Assembly: GCA_944381185.1 (NCBI GenBank)
Contig: CALWKE010000001.1
Location: 372,001 to 436,000 of the forward strand
Direction of reading: 5' to 3'
Source: an uncultured Clostridia bacterium
GTDB taxonomy: Bacteria; Bacillota; Clostridia; Christensenellales; UBA1242
Length of the DNA: 64,000 nucleotides
Shown here: one piece after another, positions 35,064 through 43,100 of the stretch
Layout of the letters: the number at the start of each line of letters is the position of its first letter
Numbering within the stretch: the stretch's first letter is position 1
Notes under the pieces: generated by a model
Database searches by the model: none
What the model was told of the DNA's origin: nothing
Seen by the model: only the letters and a program-made list of their open reading frames with translations
Program-made: the position numbers and the translations under genes

Positions 35064-36152
35064 ATGGATAAGCAAGAAAAAGTTCTTAAACTTATAAAAC
35101 AAGAAAGTGGCAAAACAACTCCATTAGGAACGATTCCAAATGACGAATGTTATACATCAATGCAAGACATATTAAATGAATTATCACAATGGTCGCATAA
35201 ATTCGAAAATAAAAACATTATATGTCCTTGTGATTGGGATATTGTTGATGACGAAGATGATATTTATTCATTAAGAATTGATTTCGACGACAAGGGTTTT
35301 CACGGACACACCAACACCGTAAAATCAATTTCTTGTTTGTATTTCACAAATCCAGAAAATCCGGAATCTAAAGTAATTCCAAAGGAAAAGGTTGACGAAT
35401 TCTTAAATAAAAGAATAAAGTGTAATTTTATAAGGACTTTTGTTGAACATGCAAAAGAATGGAAAATTAAAAGTATAACAGCCAGTGGTTTTAATCCTGC
35501 TACAGGCAAAGGTATTAGATTTCAAGAAGTCGATTTTACTCAATATGATATATGCGTTACAAATCCACCTTTTTCTCTTTATAACGAATTTTTACAAACT
35601 CTTTTAGATAGTAAAATAGACTTTATTGTTTTGGCTCCATTTTTAAATAGAGCAAATCCTTGTGTTGGACTACCTTTAATGTTAAGGCAATGTTATCTTG
35701 GTTATGGTAGAAAAATAAGAATGAATTTTTATAATCCAACAGCAACAAATAAATTTAAAACAAAATTAGTGGCAGTAGATTGGATAACAACATTTGATGA
35801 TGCGCAAAAAGAAATAAACAAACTTCCATTAACCAATGGTTTTAAGTATGAAAATTATAAAGATGATTTTGTAATAATGAAAAATATGACAATGAAAGAT
35901 GGAACTCATCCTATAAGAGTGGAATCGTTTAGGGGAATTCCAGATGATTATTATGGTTGGGTTTTCTGTGCAATTGGCGTATTAGATGTGTTAAGTTATG
36001 ACTATTATGAATGGTATATAACAAATGCGAAAGGATATTACAACAGAATTAAGCCAAGCTCCAACCCATTCATACATAGAGCTTCAAATGAAATGGTATC
36101 TAATCCAGATACAAAAGGATTCCACGGAGTAGTTTTAAGGAGAATAAAATAA
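35064..36152 (+). CDS. EcoRI-type adenine DNA methyltransferase
   Basis: N6-adenine methylase of 362 residues in the M.EcoRI family (PF13651). The catalytic motif is VTNPPFSLYNEF (about 168-179). The family blocks NDECYTS near 26, the FIRTFVEHAKEWKIKSITASG stretch (about 118-138, given by position), and VLAPFLNRANPC near 193 are all present. No EcoRI-like endonuclease is next to it. Instead the stop overlaps the ATG of a DUF262-HNH gene by one base, so that protein is the likely partner. The ribosome binding site lies in a hairpin. Confidence 0.87.
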   Translation: MDKQEKVLKLIKQESGKTTPLGTIPNDECYTSMQDILNELSQWSHKFENKNIICPCDWDIVDDEDDIYSLRIDFDDKGFHGHTNTVKSISCLYFTNPENPESKVIPKEKVDEFLNKRIKCNFIRTFVEHAKEWKIKSITASGFNPATGKGIRFQEVDFTQYDICVTNPPFSLYNEFLQTLLDSKIDFIVLAPFLNRANPCVGLPLMLRQCYLGYGRKIRMNFYNPTATNKFKTKLVAVDWITTFDDAQKEINKLPLTNGFKYENYKDDFVIMKNMTMKDGTHPIRVESFRGIPDDYYGWVFCAIGVLDVLSYDYYEWYITNAKGYYNRIKPSSNPFIHRASNEMVSNPDTKGFHGVVLRRIK

Positions 36153-37279
36153 TGCAAAAGACTGTTAGAGAAATTATTGAAATGATTGATAGTGGAATAT
36201 TGCACTATGACCAATCAACACAAAGAAATTTTATTTATTTTACAATAAATCAAAACACTGATGATGGCGACCTTACAAAAGCCGGAAATGTTATAAGGTC
36301 TATTTTACAATTTGACATCCAACTTCCTGCATTGTATTTTTGGGATATAGGAAATGGTCAATACAACATACACGATGGCAAACAAAGAATTTTGAGTATA
36401 TATTATTTTTATAAGCCGACCAGCAAAATCAATGTTGTTACCAGAATAAATGGAAGAGAAGTTACTTTTAAAGGTTTGCTTCCTGAACAACAAGAAAAAT
36501 TGTTAAATTATACTTTTGACATTGTGGTTAAAAAAGGAACTCCGGAACAAGAAGAGAATTCTTTTTATATGATTAACACCAACTCTGTTCCATTAACAGA
36601 TTATGAAAGTTTAAGGGGTATGTTTCACGGGACTTGGATTTACGAATTTGAACAATTTCTTGATTCTAAATCTAAAGTAATCGATAATATAAAAAGAATT
36701 GGACGTGGCGAACAAGCAATTCAGTTTTTATATAACTGTTTTGGTCTTCTTGGAGATAAATCTGCGATTAACAAAATAAGACTTTATCTTCGTAGTGTAA
36801 GAAATAACTCTTTTAATCCAGATGAATTTAAGTTAAATGAAATTATAGATACATATTCTGAATTTATTAAAATAACGTCAGTTTCTAGTGAAAAGGCATT
36901 GCAGGTTGCAAGTTTCATTACGAGCAAAGGTTGGGATAAAGATTTTATATTGGACTACTATAGAAGAATAATGAGAAAAGCAAATGATGTAAAATCTTGG
37001 AAAATCGAAACGCATAAAACAGCGATAAGTAAACTTATACAAGATGATATTGAATGTGACGGATTAAGATTATTTAGTGATAATGATAAAAGTGAACTAT
37101 ATAAACGTTCTCAAAGATGTGCAGAAGCAAATTGTCAAGTAACAAATTATAAAGAACTAGAAGTTGACCATATAGACCCTTGGAGCAAAGGTGGACGAAC
37201 AATTTTAGGGAATGCTAGATTGTTATGTAAAAGTCATAATGCCAGCAAGGGAAATGATGAAGACGGAGTTAAAGGTTAA
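36152..37279 (+). CDS. DUF262-HNH nuclease coupled to the methylase
   Basis: 375 residues. The N-terminal DUF262 (ParB/sulfiredoxin-like) domain has the signature DGKQR at 75-79 and the QSTQRN start box at 21-26. The C-terminal HNH nuclease spans about 325-370: ELEVDHIDPWSKGG, then a conserved Asn and LLCKSHNASKG. Fusion of DUF262 with HNH is the GmrSD-type layout of type IV enzymes that cut modified DNA, but those stand alone. Here it is translationally coupled to an EcoRI-type methylase (TAATG). It may cut DNA lacking that methyl mark, or DNA with other modifications. Confidence 0.82.
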   Translation: MQKTVREIIEMIDSGILHYDQSTQRNFIYFTINQNTDDGDLTKAGNVIRSILQFDIQLPALYFWDIGNGQYNIHDGKQRILSIYYFYKPTSKINVVTRINGREVTFKGLLPEQQEKLLNYTFDIVVKKGTPEQEENSFYMINTNSVPLTDYESLRGMFHGTWIYEFEQFLDSKSKVIDNIKRIGRGEQAIQFLYNCFGLLGDKSAINKIRLYLRSVRNNSFNPDEFKLNEIIDTYSEFIKITSVSSEKALQVASFITSKGWDKDFILDYYRRIMRKANDVKSWKIETHKTAISKLIQDDIECDGLRLFSDNDKSELYKRSQRCAEANCQVTNYKELEVDHIDPWSKGGRTILGNARLLCKSHNASKGNDEDGVKG

Positions 37280-37285
37280 CTAAAA

Positions 37286-37317
37286 GACCACCTATTCTAA
37301 CGATAGATGGTCTTTTT
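37286..37317 (+). terminator. Terminator after DUF262-HNH; hairpin 1 of the SLOG leader
   Basis: AAGACCACCTAT pairs with ATAGATGGTCTT, followed by a T run. Its loop and arm ATTCTAACGATAG (37294-37306) is exactly complementary to CTATCGTTAGAAT at 37420-37432, upstream of the next gene. Confidence 0.85.
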
Positions 37318-37469
37318 TACTGAATTTTATTAAATTTTTATAATATTTTCGCAAATTTTTAGCCATTTTACTATAAATTTGCGATTTTTTATTTAATTTA
37401 CTTTATCTTTTGATTACACCTATCGTTAGAATTAATGTTTAGTAATGTTTGAAATTTAGCCATCAATTA

Positions 37470-37498
37470 TTTGCTCTTTTTTACTTAAAAGGAGCAAA
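37470..37498 (+). promoter_or_regulatory. Shine-Dalgarno-sequestering hairpin of the SLOG gene
   Basis: TTTGCTC (37470-37476) pairs with GAGCAAA (37492-37498), and TTTT with AAAA around TTACTT with one bulged G. The GGAG ribosome binding site is inside the stem, directly before the TTG start at 37501. This parallels the methylase leader. Confidence 0.7.
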
Positions 37499-37500
37499 CT

Positions 37501-37956
37501 TTGAACAAATTTAAAGATGATAAAGTTGTGGCTTTTGCTGGGCATAGATATGAGTGGCATTGCATTGGCGTAGAAAACAAATTGCCAGAAGTTCTAGAAG
37601 ATTTAATAAATAAAGGATACGCCATCTTTTATGACGGACACTATGGTGCTTTTGATGAAAAGTGTGCACATGCAGTCTTACAATTAAAACATAAATATCC
37701 GCACATCAAACTAATTCGTATTTTAACATATTATCATCACGACAAAGAAAAATATGATTTGCCATCGTGTTATGATGGTTCAATACTTCCAGAGATAGAA
37801 GAATTGCATTACAAACAAAAAATCACAAAAAGAAACGAATGGATAATCGACCACTGCGACATTCTTGTTTGCCATATAGAAGAAACCTACAAAAGCGGAG
37901 CCTATCGCACACTAAAATATGCTCAAAAACAAAACAAACCAATAATTTATATATAA
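37501..37956 (+). CDS. SLOG/DUF1273-like Rossmann protein
   Basis: 151 residues of the SLOG superfamily (YpsA/DUF1273 type). VVAFAGHRYEW near the N-terminus supplies the nucleotide-binding turn, YAIFYDGHYGAFD the second glycine-acid motif, and CHIEETYKSGAYRTLKYA the C-terminal motif. SLOG proteins bind or cleave nucleotide-derived signals and occur in CBASS and other defence loci. The start is TTG, with its ribosome binding site hidden in a hairpin, so expression is probably kept low. It converges on the protease gene with 16 bases between. Confidence 0.75.
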   Translation: MNKFKDDKVVAFAGHRYEWHCIGVENKLPEVLEDLINKGYAIFYDGHYGAFDEKCAHAVLQLKHKYPHIKLIRILTYYHHDKEKYDLPSCYDGSILPEIEELHYKQKITKRNEWIIDHCDILVCHIEETYKSGAYRTLKYAQKQNKPIIYI

Positions 37957-37972
37957 CAAATTGTAAATTATA

Positions 37973-38791
37973 TTATACTTGTATGTCTTTTTCTATAACT
38001 TTTTTAAAATCAAATAAAACTTCTGCTTTAATATAATATCCAAGATTTACCATAATTTTTGAATCCGATACTAACTTTTGTGATACTGTAGGTATATTTT
38101 CTACTTTAATTTCCCCTGTTATATTCATTTGTGGACCTTGGAATAAAAATCCTAAAAGAATTATTCTTTGACCACCTAAATAAATATTACCTTTTTTATC
38201 AGTATATCCATTTTCATTAAGTATATAGATTGGGGAGCCAGAAGAACCTGGGAAACAAGCCATATCAATAATACCTATGTTTTTTCTGTTAAAATCTAAA
38301 GCAGGATGACTTGCGGTAAATCCCTTTCTAAATATAGGGAAATTATTTTTTTCATCCCACAAACCAATAGGATAGCCCACCATAACTAACTCTTCCAAAG
38401 CACTCAAATCTTGTAACTTTTCATTAGAATAAATTAATGTCTCATCATTATGGATATAAAAAACTTCTTTATTAAATTTTTCTTTTATCAACTCGAATAA
38501 TGGAGCAGCATAACAAAAACAAAGGTCATAGTCTTTATGAAAGATCCAATTTGTTTGAAATTGAACATTTAAATTTTCAATAGAATTTCCATCTTCACCC
38601 TTAAGATGAAAAAATATAGAAACCTGTTCTGTTGGATTATAATTTATAACGTGTTGATTCGTAATAATAACGGGCACAGTTTTACCTTTGACTAAAAAGT
38701 TAAAAAAAGAACCCGTTCCACAAGAACCATTACTCGCGGTAATTCTTATTGTATTAAACATCATTTTTTCTGAAGTACTTATTGGTTTCAT
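37973..38791 (-). CDS. Trypsin-like serine protease
   Basis: 272 residues with the chymotrypsin fold. The triad is visible: His47 in VIITNQHVIN, Asp in FHKDYDLCFCY (about 88-92) and the nucleophile in CFPGSSGSPIYI (about 190-200). There is no signal peptide, so it acts in the cytoplasm, as do the trypsin-like effectors and stand-alone proteases in defence islands. A GGAGAG precedes the ATG. It is 46 bases downstream of the phosphatase gene and may be the last gene of the AbiE-led transcript. Target unknown. Confidence 0.8.
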   Translation of the reverse strand: MKPISTSEKMMFNTIRITASNGSCGTGSFFNFLVKGKTVPVIITNQHVINYNPTEQVSIFFHLKGEDGNSIENLNVQFQTNWIFHKDYDLCFCYAAPLFELIKEKFNKEVFYIHNDETLIYSNEKLQDLSALEELVMVGYPIGLWDEKNNFPIFRKGFTASHPALDFNRKNIGIIDMACFPGSSGSPIYILNENGYTDKKGNIYLGGQRIILLGFLFQGPQMNITGEIKVENIPTVSQKLVSDSKIMVNLGYYIKAEVLFDFKKVIEKDIQV

Positions 38792-38837
38792 ATTCTCTCC
38801 TATATATTTTTTGATTTTATTTTTATTACTTAATATT

Positions 38838-39560
38838 TCAATCTTCTAATACAACCACATTCACTTTATGTGAATAGGTAGTGCAAGCATCTATGGCTAT
38901 CATATTTTTTGTTATGAAAGGTTCAAAATTGGCTTTATCTCCAAATTCTTCGTATTTGTCTGGATTTTGTTCGTGCCACAGTGCAGAACAATGCCAATGT
39001 CCACAGACTATTGTCTTGTTTGGTTCATAGATTTCATATCTATACATTTCTACTGGGTTTGTCCAACGAGCCTTTTCCCAACGTTCTTTTCTTGCTGTTC
39101 GCCAATTACTATCATACAAATAACAATTTTCAACAATCGGTATCCAACCGTGAACGAATATGTAATGCTTTGTTTCATAGTAATCAATACACATATCTAG
39201 AACTTCTTGGAGTCTAGTTTCTTTTGCTATCTTTTTAAGGTCAAATTCACTTATTTGCCACTCTGGATACAAATCGACAATTGTTTGTGCTGTGCCATTA
39301 CAAAGGTCGCCATAATCACTAGAATTTCTTTCAATCATTTGTTCCATCAAGTCTTCGTGATTGCCACGAATAAGAATTACTTTATCTTTGTGTTTTAGAA
39401 CAAAATCTATAATTTCTTTTGGCTGACTTCCTCTATCAAACAAATCTCCACAAAGGATTATTTTGTGTTTAGGGTTATTCAAGTCAAAGCCTTTCTCATT
39501 CAAAGCATTTTGCCACTCATCAAAAAATCCGTGTATATCGCTTGAAACAAAATATTTCAT
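38838..39560 (-). CDS. PPP-type metallophosphatase
   Basis: 240 residues of the calcineurin-like/PPP group. Metal-binding blocks appear in order: SSDIHGFF (Asp8, His10), LCGDLFDRG (about 36-44), IRGNHEDL (about 63-70), FVHGWIP (about 135) and CGHWHCS (about 185). This matches bacterial PrpA/ApaH-like serine/threonine protein phosphatases. It follows AbiEii by 9 bases, so it is co-transcribed with the toxin-antitoxin pair. Whether it takes part in that system is unknown. Confidence 0.83.
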   Translation of the reverse strand: MKYFVSSDIHGFFDEWQNALNEKGFDLNNPKHKIILCGDLFDRGSQPKEIIDFVLKHKDKVILIRGNHEDLMEQMIERNSSDYGDLCNGTAQTIVDLYPEWQISEFDLKKIAKETRLQEVLDMCIDYYETKHYIFVHGWIPIVENCYLYDSNWRTARKERWEKARWTNPVEMYRYEIYEPNKTIVCGHWHCSALWHEQNPDKYEEFGDKANFEPFITKNMIAIDACTTYSHKVNVVVLED

Positions 39561-39569
39561 TCTTTCTCC

Positions 39570-40412
39570 TTAAATGATTTCAATAAAATGTAAAATAGAT
39601 TTAATGCTTTTTATTGTATCTTCAAAACTAACATTCTCTACATAAGTATTTTTACTTGAATAATTTTTCCATAGGTTTTGTTGACCCCAATCATTTTCAA
39701 TATCTGCAACTATCTCTTTTGCATTTGTTAAAATATCAGTCGTTTTTCTTTTTGCACAAGTATTTTCAAGTGCTTGCTTTTGAAGATTTTTATCAATTCT
39801 ATCTTTGAACAATTTGTCAAGCAAATACAAATCGTAATAATCTCTCATTCTAGTTCCTAAAATATTTTTAGATAAAATACTTTCTATTTTTTCTGCAATA
39901 ATAGTTTCTGTTGAATAAGAGCACAATTTTATAGTTTTATCTTCCAATAAAAGTTTATATCCGTAAACAATTTCTTTTGGAGTTATTGTATCTCCAGTTG
40001 TTATATCCATTTTAAGAGAATCCACAATTTTATCCATACAGACCTTAAACGATAATCTAATACCGGGATATTCAAATTCTTCTCTAATATCTTGAATTGA
40101 TGTAAGTTCAAAACGAATATTATCTCCAATGTCGATATTGCAGATTTCCGTAATCATTCTTTCAATTTCATCTTTGGTTAAAGGTTTATTGATAATAGAA
40201 ACATCAATATCTTGAGTTGCTCTTGAAGATAAACCAACCATTGAAGAAATCAAAAGTCCACCTTTTAAAATAAAATTAGTTTTATATTTTGAAACGGCAA
40301 TTCTTGCTAGCATTTGCTCCATAAAATATCTTTTCAAAAGCAATTGTGCATCTATCCCTAAACTTCTTGCTTTATTCTTAATCAAATCCGTTAATTGTCT
40401 TGATGTATTCAT
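39570..40412 (-). CDS. abiEii: AbiEii-type nucleotidyltransferase toxin
   Basis: Toxin of a type IV toxin-antitoxin system, 280 residues. Nucleotidyltransferase motifs are LKGGLLISS (Gly51, Gly52) and RATQDIDVS (Asp68, Asp70), with a further acidic block LKMDITTGD. The C-terminal helical part has YDLYLLDKLF, conserved in AbiEii. Members add nucleotides to tRNA 3' ends and stop growth. The gene overlaps the antitoxin gene by four bases (ATGA), the standard AbiE layout. Confidence 0.92.
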   Translation of the reverse strand: MNTSRQLTDLIKNKARSLGIDAQLLLKRYFMEQMLARIAVSKYKTNFILKGGLLISSMVGLSSRATQDIDVSIINKPLTKDEIERMITEICNIDIGDNIRFELTSIQDIREEFEYPGIRLSFKVCMDKIVDSLKMDITTGDTITPKEIVYGYKLLLEDKTIKLCSYSTETIIAEKIESILSKNILGTRMRDYYDLYLLDKLFKDRIDKNLQKQALENTCAKRKTTDILTNAKEIVADIENDWGQQNLWKNYSSKNTYVENVSFEDTIKSIKSILHFIEII

Positions 40413-41005
40413 AACAAAATCTCCAATTTATCCTTTAATTCTTTTTCAACACCTAGCTCTTTTGCATATTTTAGCAACTTTATTAAATTTTTATCTTCCA
40501 TCTTTAAATATGTTTTCAAACTTTCATTTACAACATATCTATCTCCAACATAATTTTTGGAAAACAAATCACAAATTGTTCTTTCTTTGTCATAAATTTG
40601 GATAGTATTTCCATACATCGTTTTTACTGTGGTTAAACCTAAATCAAATTTGCATTTAGGAACAAAATGAAATTCCAATTTATATTGAGATTTTAATTGA
40701 TAAGTATTATTTCCTTGAATTGTTGTAATGGAAAGAGTTAATGGATTTCTTGTTGTTAGCCCATTGTAATAAGCTGATGTTTCATAAGAATAAATTAAAT
40801 TCTTTGATTTCAATTGAAGAAAATATAATTCATCTTCCATTGTTTCTGGAGTGATATAAATTCCATTTCTAACTTTTTCTAAAACATTGTCTTGCACAGC
40901 AAAACGAAGATAGTGTTTTGAAATATTATTTTCCACAGCCATCTTTGTTTGAATAATTCCATTATTGTCTTTTGCAAGTTTTAATAGTTTACTATAATCT
41001 CTCAT
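40409..41005 (-). CDS. abiEi: AbiEi-type antitoxin
   Basis: Antitoxin and autorepressor of the AbiE system, 198 residues. The N-terminal winged helix-turn-helix (about 1-50, IIQTKMAVENNISKHYLR) is followed by RNGIYITPE and the C-terminal antitoxin domain. A frame open to 41095 exists, but AAGGA lies 7 bases before the ATG at 41005, and the inverted repeat at 41022-41061 would fall in the coding region if the longer start were used. It overlaps abiEii by four bases. Confidence 0.9.
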   Translation of the reverse strand: MRDYSKLLKLAKDNNGIIQTKMAVENNISKHYLRFAVQDNVLEKVRNGIYITPETMEDELYFLQLKSKNLIYSYETSAYYNGLTTRNPLTLSITTIQGNNTYQLKSQYKLEFHFVPKCKFDLGLTTVKTMYGNTIQIYDKERTICDLFSKNYVGDRYVVNESLKTYLKMEDKNLIKLLKYAKELGVEKELKDKLEILL

Positions 41006-41021
41006 TTCATAATCCTTATGC

Positions 41022-41061
41022 ACTTTTTTTCTAAAATTATAAGTGTTTATAGAAAAAAAGT
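41022..41061. promoter_or_regulatory. Candidate AbiEi operator
   Basis: Perfect 12-base inverted repeat, ACTTTTTTTCTA (41022-41033) and TAGAAAAAAAGT (41050-41061), 16 bases apart, starting 17 bases upstream of abiEi. AbiEi antitoxins are known to repress their operons by binding paired inverted repeats upstream. Confidence 0.65.
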
Positions 41062-41359
41062 CAATAAATATATAAATATTTTTTATAAAGTTCACAAAAG
41101 TTTTAGGCAGTTTTATATAGTTTTAGAACACCTAATTTCACTAAATTTGTGCATTTAGGTGTAAAAAAGTGTAGTAAACTAAAATCTTACTACACTAATT
41201 GATTTTTAATATCTCAAATTCGCTTATTTTATGGGCGATTTAGGAGATAGAGCGAAACTCTTGAATTTCAGAACAGAGTTTTGGTAAGGAAATTTTAGCG
41301 CCTAATAAAGACTGAAAAAATAACTAAAAATTGCTCTATTTTATGGAGCCATTTAATAT
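41062..41359. other. Element C right end and element B left junction
   Basis: No protein gene. Holds GTTTTAGGCAGTT (41100-41112, shared with element A's right end), two hairpins (ACACCTAA/TTTAGGTGT near 41128-41163; GTGTAGTAA at 41169-41177 with TTACTACAC at 41187-41195), then TTGGTAAGG and the conserved 39-base element B terminus. Confidence 0.7.
41281..41319. repeat. Conserved left end of element B
   Basis: Thirty-nine bases matching 19874-19912 with two mismatches, starting at the TTGGTAAGG core. Unlike element A, the sequence to its left is not a recognisable tRNA 5' half, so B may have inserted at the right end of element C rather than into an intact tRNA gene. Confidence 0.85.
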
Positions 41360-41436
41360 GCTAACGTAGCTCAGTAGGTAGAGCACTTGCTTGGTAAGCA
41401 AGAGGTTCGGCGGTTCGAGCCCGCTCGTTAGCTCCA
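41360..41436 (+). tRNA. tRNA-Thr (GGT), carried by element B
   Basis: Complete cloverleaf: acceptor GCTAACG/CGTTAGC, D arm GCTC-AGTAGGTA-GAGC, anticodon arm CTTGC-TTGGTAA-GCAAG (GGT), T arm CGGCGGTTCGAGCCCGCTCG region, discriminator T and encoded CCA. The sequence differs strongly from the tRNA-Thr of element A, though the anticodon loop is identical. Confidence 0.95.
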
Positions 41437-41444
41437 GACACATA

Positions 41445-41492
41445 AAACCCTTTAAAATAAAGGCATTTAGCCACTTTAAAGGGTTTTTATTT
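41445..41492 (+). terminator. Terminator after tRNA-Thr
   Basis: AAAACCCTTTAAA pairs with TTTAAAGGGTTTT, then a T run. Confidence 0.8.
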
Positions 41493-41659
41493 TTTTCCAA
41501 ATTTACATTATATTCATAGAGCCATTTTTAATTTTTGAACTATCATCATTATAGAGATTTTTTAACCATTTTTTATCAAAAGTGAAAAGACTGAATTTTT
41601 CTATCTATTTCGGTCTATTTCTGTGTAATTGGGGTTAAATGGTCCTACTATGTTTTCAT

Positions 41660-41693
41660 AAAAAAGTCGAACAGTTTTTGTTCGACTTTTTTA
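41660..41693. terminator. Terminator of the element B integrase
   Basis: AAAAAAGTCGAACA pairs with TGTTCGACTTTTTT around GTTTT; strong on both strands. It ends the leftward int/xis transcript. Confidence 0.92.
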
Positions 41694-43100
41694 TCACATC
41701 TCAAAATCTTTATTCTTTTTTCTTGCTCTCTTTTGTGCAAGCAATTTTTCTAGCAATTCTATTTCTTCATCATCATCTTCTTCTATTTCTTCTTCTATTT
41801 CTCTATTAAGTGCAGGTATATCTTTTTTATTTTCTAATTCTTTATATTCTTTCATTTTATCACTATTAAATAAATTATTAAGTTTATCAGTTGCTTGCCT
41901 ATAATAACTTTTATCTACACTATTATAGACAGTTAAAGTAGTCTTTGCGTCTTTATGTCCAAGCAAATGCTGAACATCTTTAATATTTCTTTTATTCTCA
42001 ATTTGCATGTTTGAGAATGTTTGTCTTAGCATGTGGCAATGAAGCCCAAATTCTTGCCTAAAACCGTGTTTCTTGGCAAACCTATCAAATACTCGACGAG
42101 TTGCATCATAACTGCGTATCGAGCCATCATCGTTGCAAAACACAAGGTTTGTGGACTTTGTTAAGGTTTTGCCTTTAACTTGTTCTTTGCACCATTGTAT
42201 TTTTCGCCATTGTAGCAAAGCATCAATTACTAGTTGTGGCATTTTTATCGCTCGTTTACTGCAAGTTGTTTTAGTGCTTGAGATGATATTCTTTCTTCCA
42301 ACAATGTTAAGGTCGTTATCAAACTCAACATCTTCGGTTAAACCTTGTTCAACAAACAAAGCACCTTTTTCAAAATCTATGTTTTCCCATTTTAAAGCTA
42401 GTGCTTCGCCAATACGAAGTGAAGCCAACATCATAACAAGCGAAAGCGGTTTAATAATATCTGGGCCATCATCAAGTGCACGAATAAATCTTGCTCTTTC
42501 AGCAACAGGAATTGCTTTGTAGTTTTCATTGTTTTTGTGTTGACCTTTGCTATCCATATATGTCTTTTTATATCTATTGCTCACTTTACATTTTAGGGTA
42601 GGATTATCATAGGCAAGTCCTTGCTCAATTAAGTGTTCATAAAATTGATTTAACAAAAACTTTATTCTCTTTGGTGTGTTTGACCTTCCTTTGTGGTCTT
42701 GCAAAGATTTGGTCAAAATCGCTTGAACAATGTTTGTGTTAACTTCATTTATTTTCATATTTCCAATCGCTGGAAGAATGTGATTTTTAAATGTTCTAAT
42801 GTTGCTTTCAAATGTGCGAGATGACACCATTGGCTTTTTGAAAATTCTTAACCAATTTTTCATTGTTTCGCCAACCAAAGCAGTTGTTGAAGATACTTGT
42901 GGACCTGTTACAAGTCTATGTTTTAGCACGCTCATTTTCTCTAAAACTTCAGCTTGTGAATGCCCATAAACTGACTTTCTATTTATCTTTCCATCTGGTT
43001 TATATCCAAGAGTTACAACTCCACACCAACGACCATCTTTTCTTTGAACAATGCTTCCTTCGCCATTTGCACGTCTAGAATTCTTTCTTTTCTTAGCCAT
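41694..43100 (-). CDS. int: Tyrosine integrase of element B
   Basis: 468-residue recombinase closely related to the element A integrase from end to end (GEGSIVQRKDGRWCG N-terminal arm-binding region; core-binding domain; catalytic domain). Catalytic residues: Arg in LASLRIGEALALKW, CHMLRQTFSNMQ, LLGHKDAKTTLTVYN. In the HxxR box of element A the sequence is GLRHTF; here it is MLRQTF, so Gln replaces the second His, a substitution tolerated in some family members. An acidic run (EIEEEIEEDDDEEIE) lies near the C-terminus. A frame open to 43136 exists, but AGGAGG precedes the ATG at 43100. Confidence 0.93.
   Translation of the reverse strand: MAKKRKNSRRANGEGSIVQRKDGRWCGVVTLGYKPDGKINRKSVYGHSQAEVLEKMSVLKHRLVTGPQVSSTTALVGETMKNWLRIFKKPMVSSRTFESNIRTFKNHILPAIGNMKINEVNTNIVQAILTKSLQDHKGRSNTPKRIKFLLNQFYEHLIEQGLAYDNPTLKCKVSNRYKKTYMDSKGQHKNNENYKAIPVAERARFIRALDDGPDIIKPLSLVMMLASLRIGEALALKWENIDFEKGALFVEQGLTEDVEFDNDLNIVGRKNIISSTKTTCSKRAIKMPQLVIDALLQWRKIQWCKEQVKGKTLTKSTNLVFCNDDGSIRSYDATRRVFDRFAKKHGFRQEFGLHCHMLRQTFSNMQIENKRNIKDVQHLLGHKDAKTTLTVYNSVDKSYYRQATDKLNNLFNSDKMKEYKELENKKDIPALNREIEEEIEEDDDEEIELLEKLLAQKRARKKNKDFEM

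Larger units (their letters stand above)
33588..41280. mobile_element. Probable integrative element C (about 7.7 kb defence island)
   Basis: Lies between the att core at 33578-33587 and the next TTGGTAAGG at 41281-41289. It has its own integrase at the left end and a copy of the right-end motif GTTTTAGGCAGTT at 41100-41112. All other genes are defence-type: EcoRI-like methylase, DUF262-HNH, SLOG protein, trypsin-like protease, phosphatase, AbiE pair. No relaxase is present. Whether it is one element, or chromosome with an older integrase, cannot be settled from the sequence; it may also include the tRNA 3' half. Confidence 0.5.

Noticed and set aside
41234-41289. A second split tRNA 5' half to the left of element B
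   Set aside because: Only the TTGGTAAGG core and a vague D-arm-like stretch match; no acceptor strand pairs with a nearby 3' half, so I do not call it a tRNA remnant.
41694-43100. Loss of integrase function in element B because of Gln in the HxxR box
   Set aside because: Arg, Lys-region, final His and Tyr are intact, and related recombinases accept other residues at that position; there is no frameshift or truncation.
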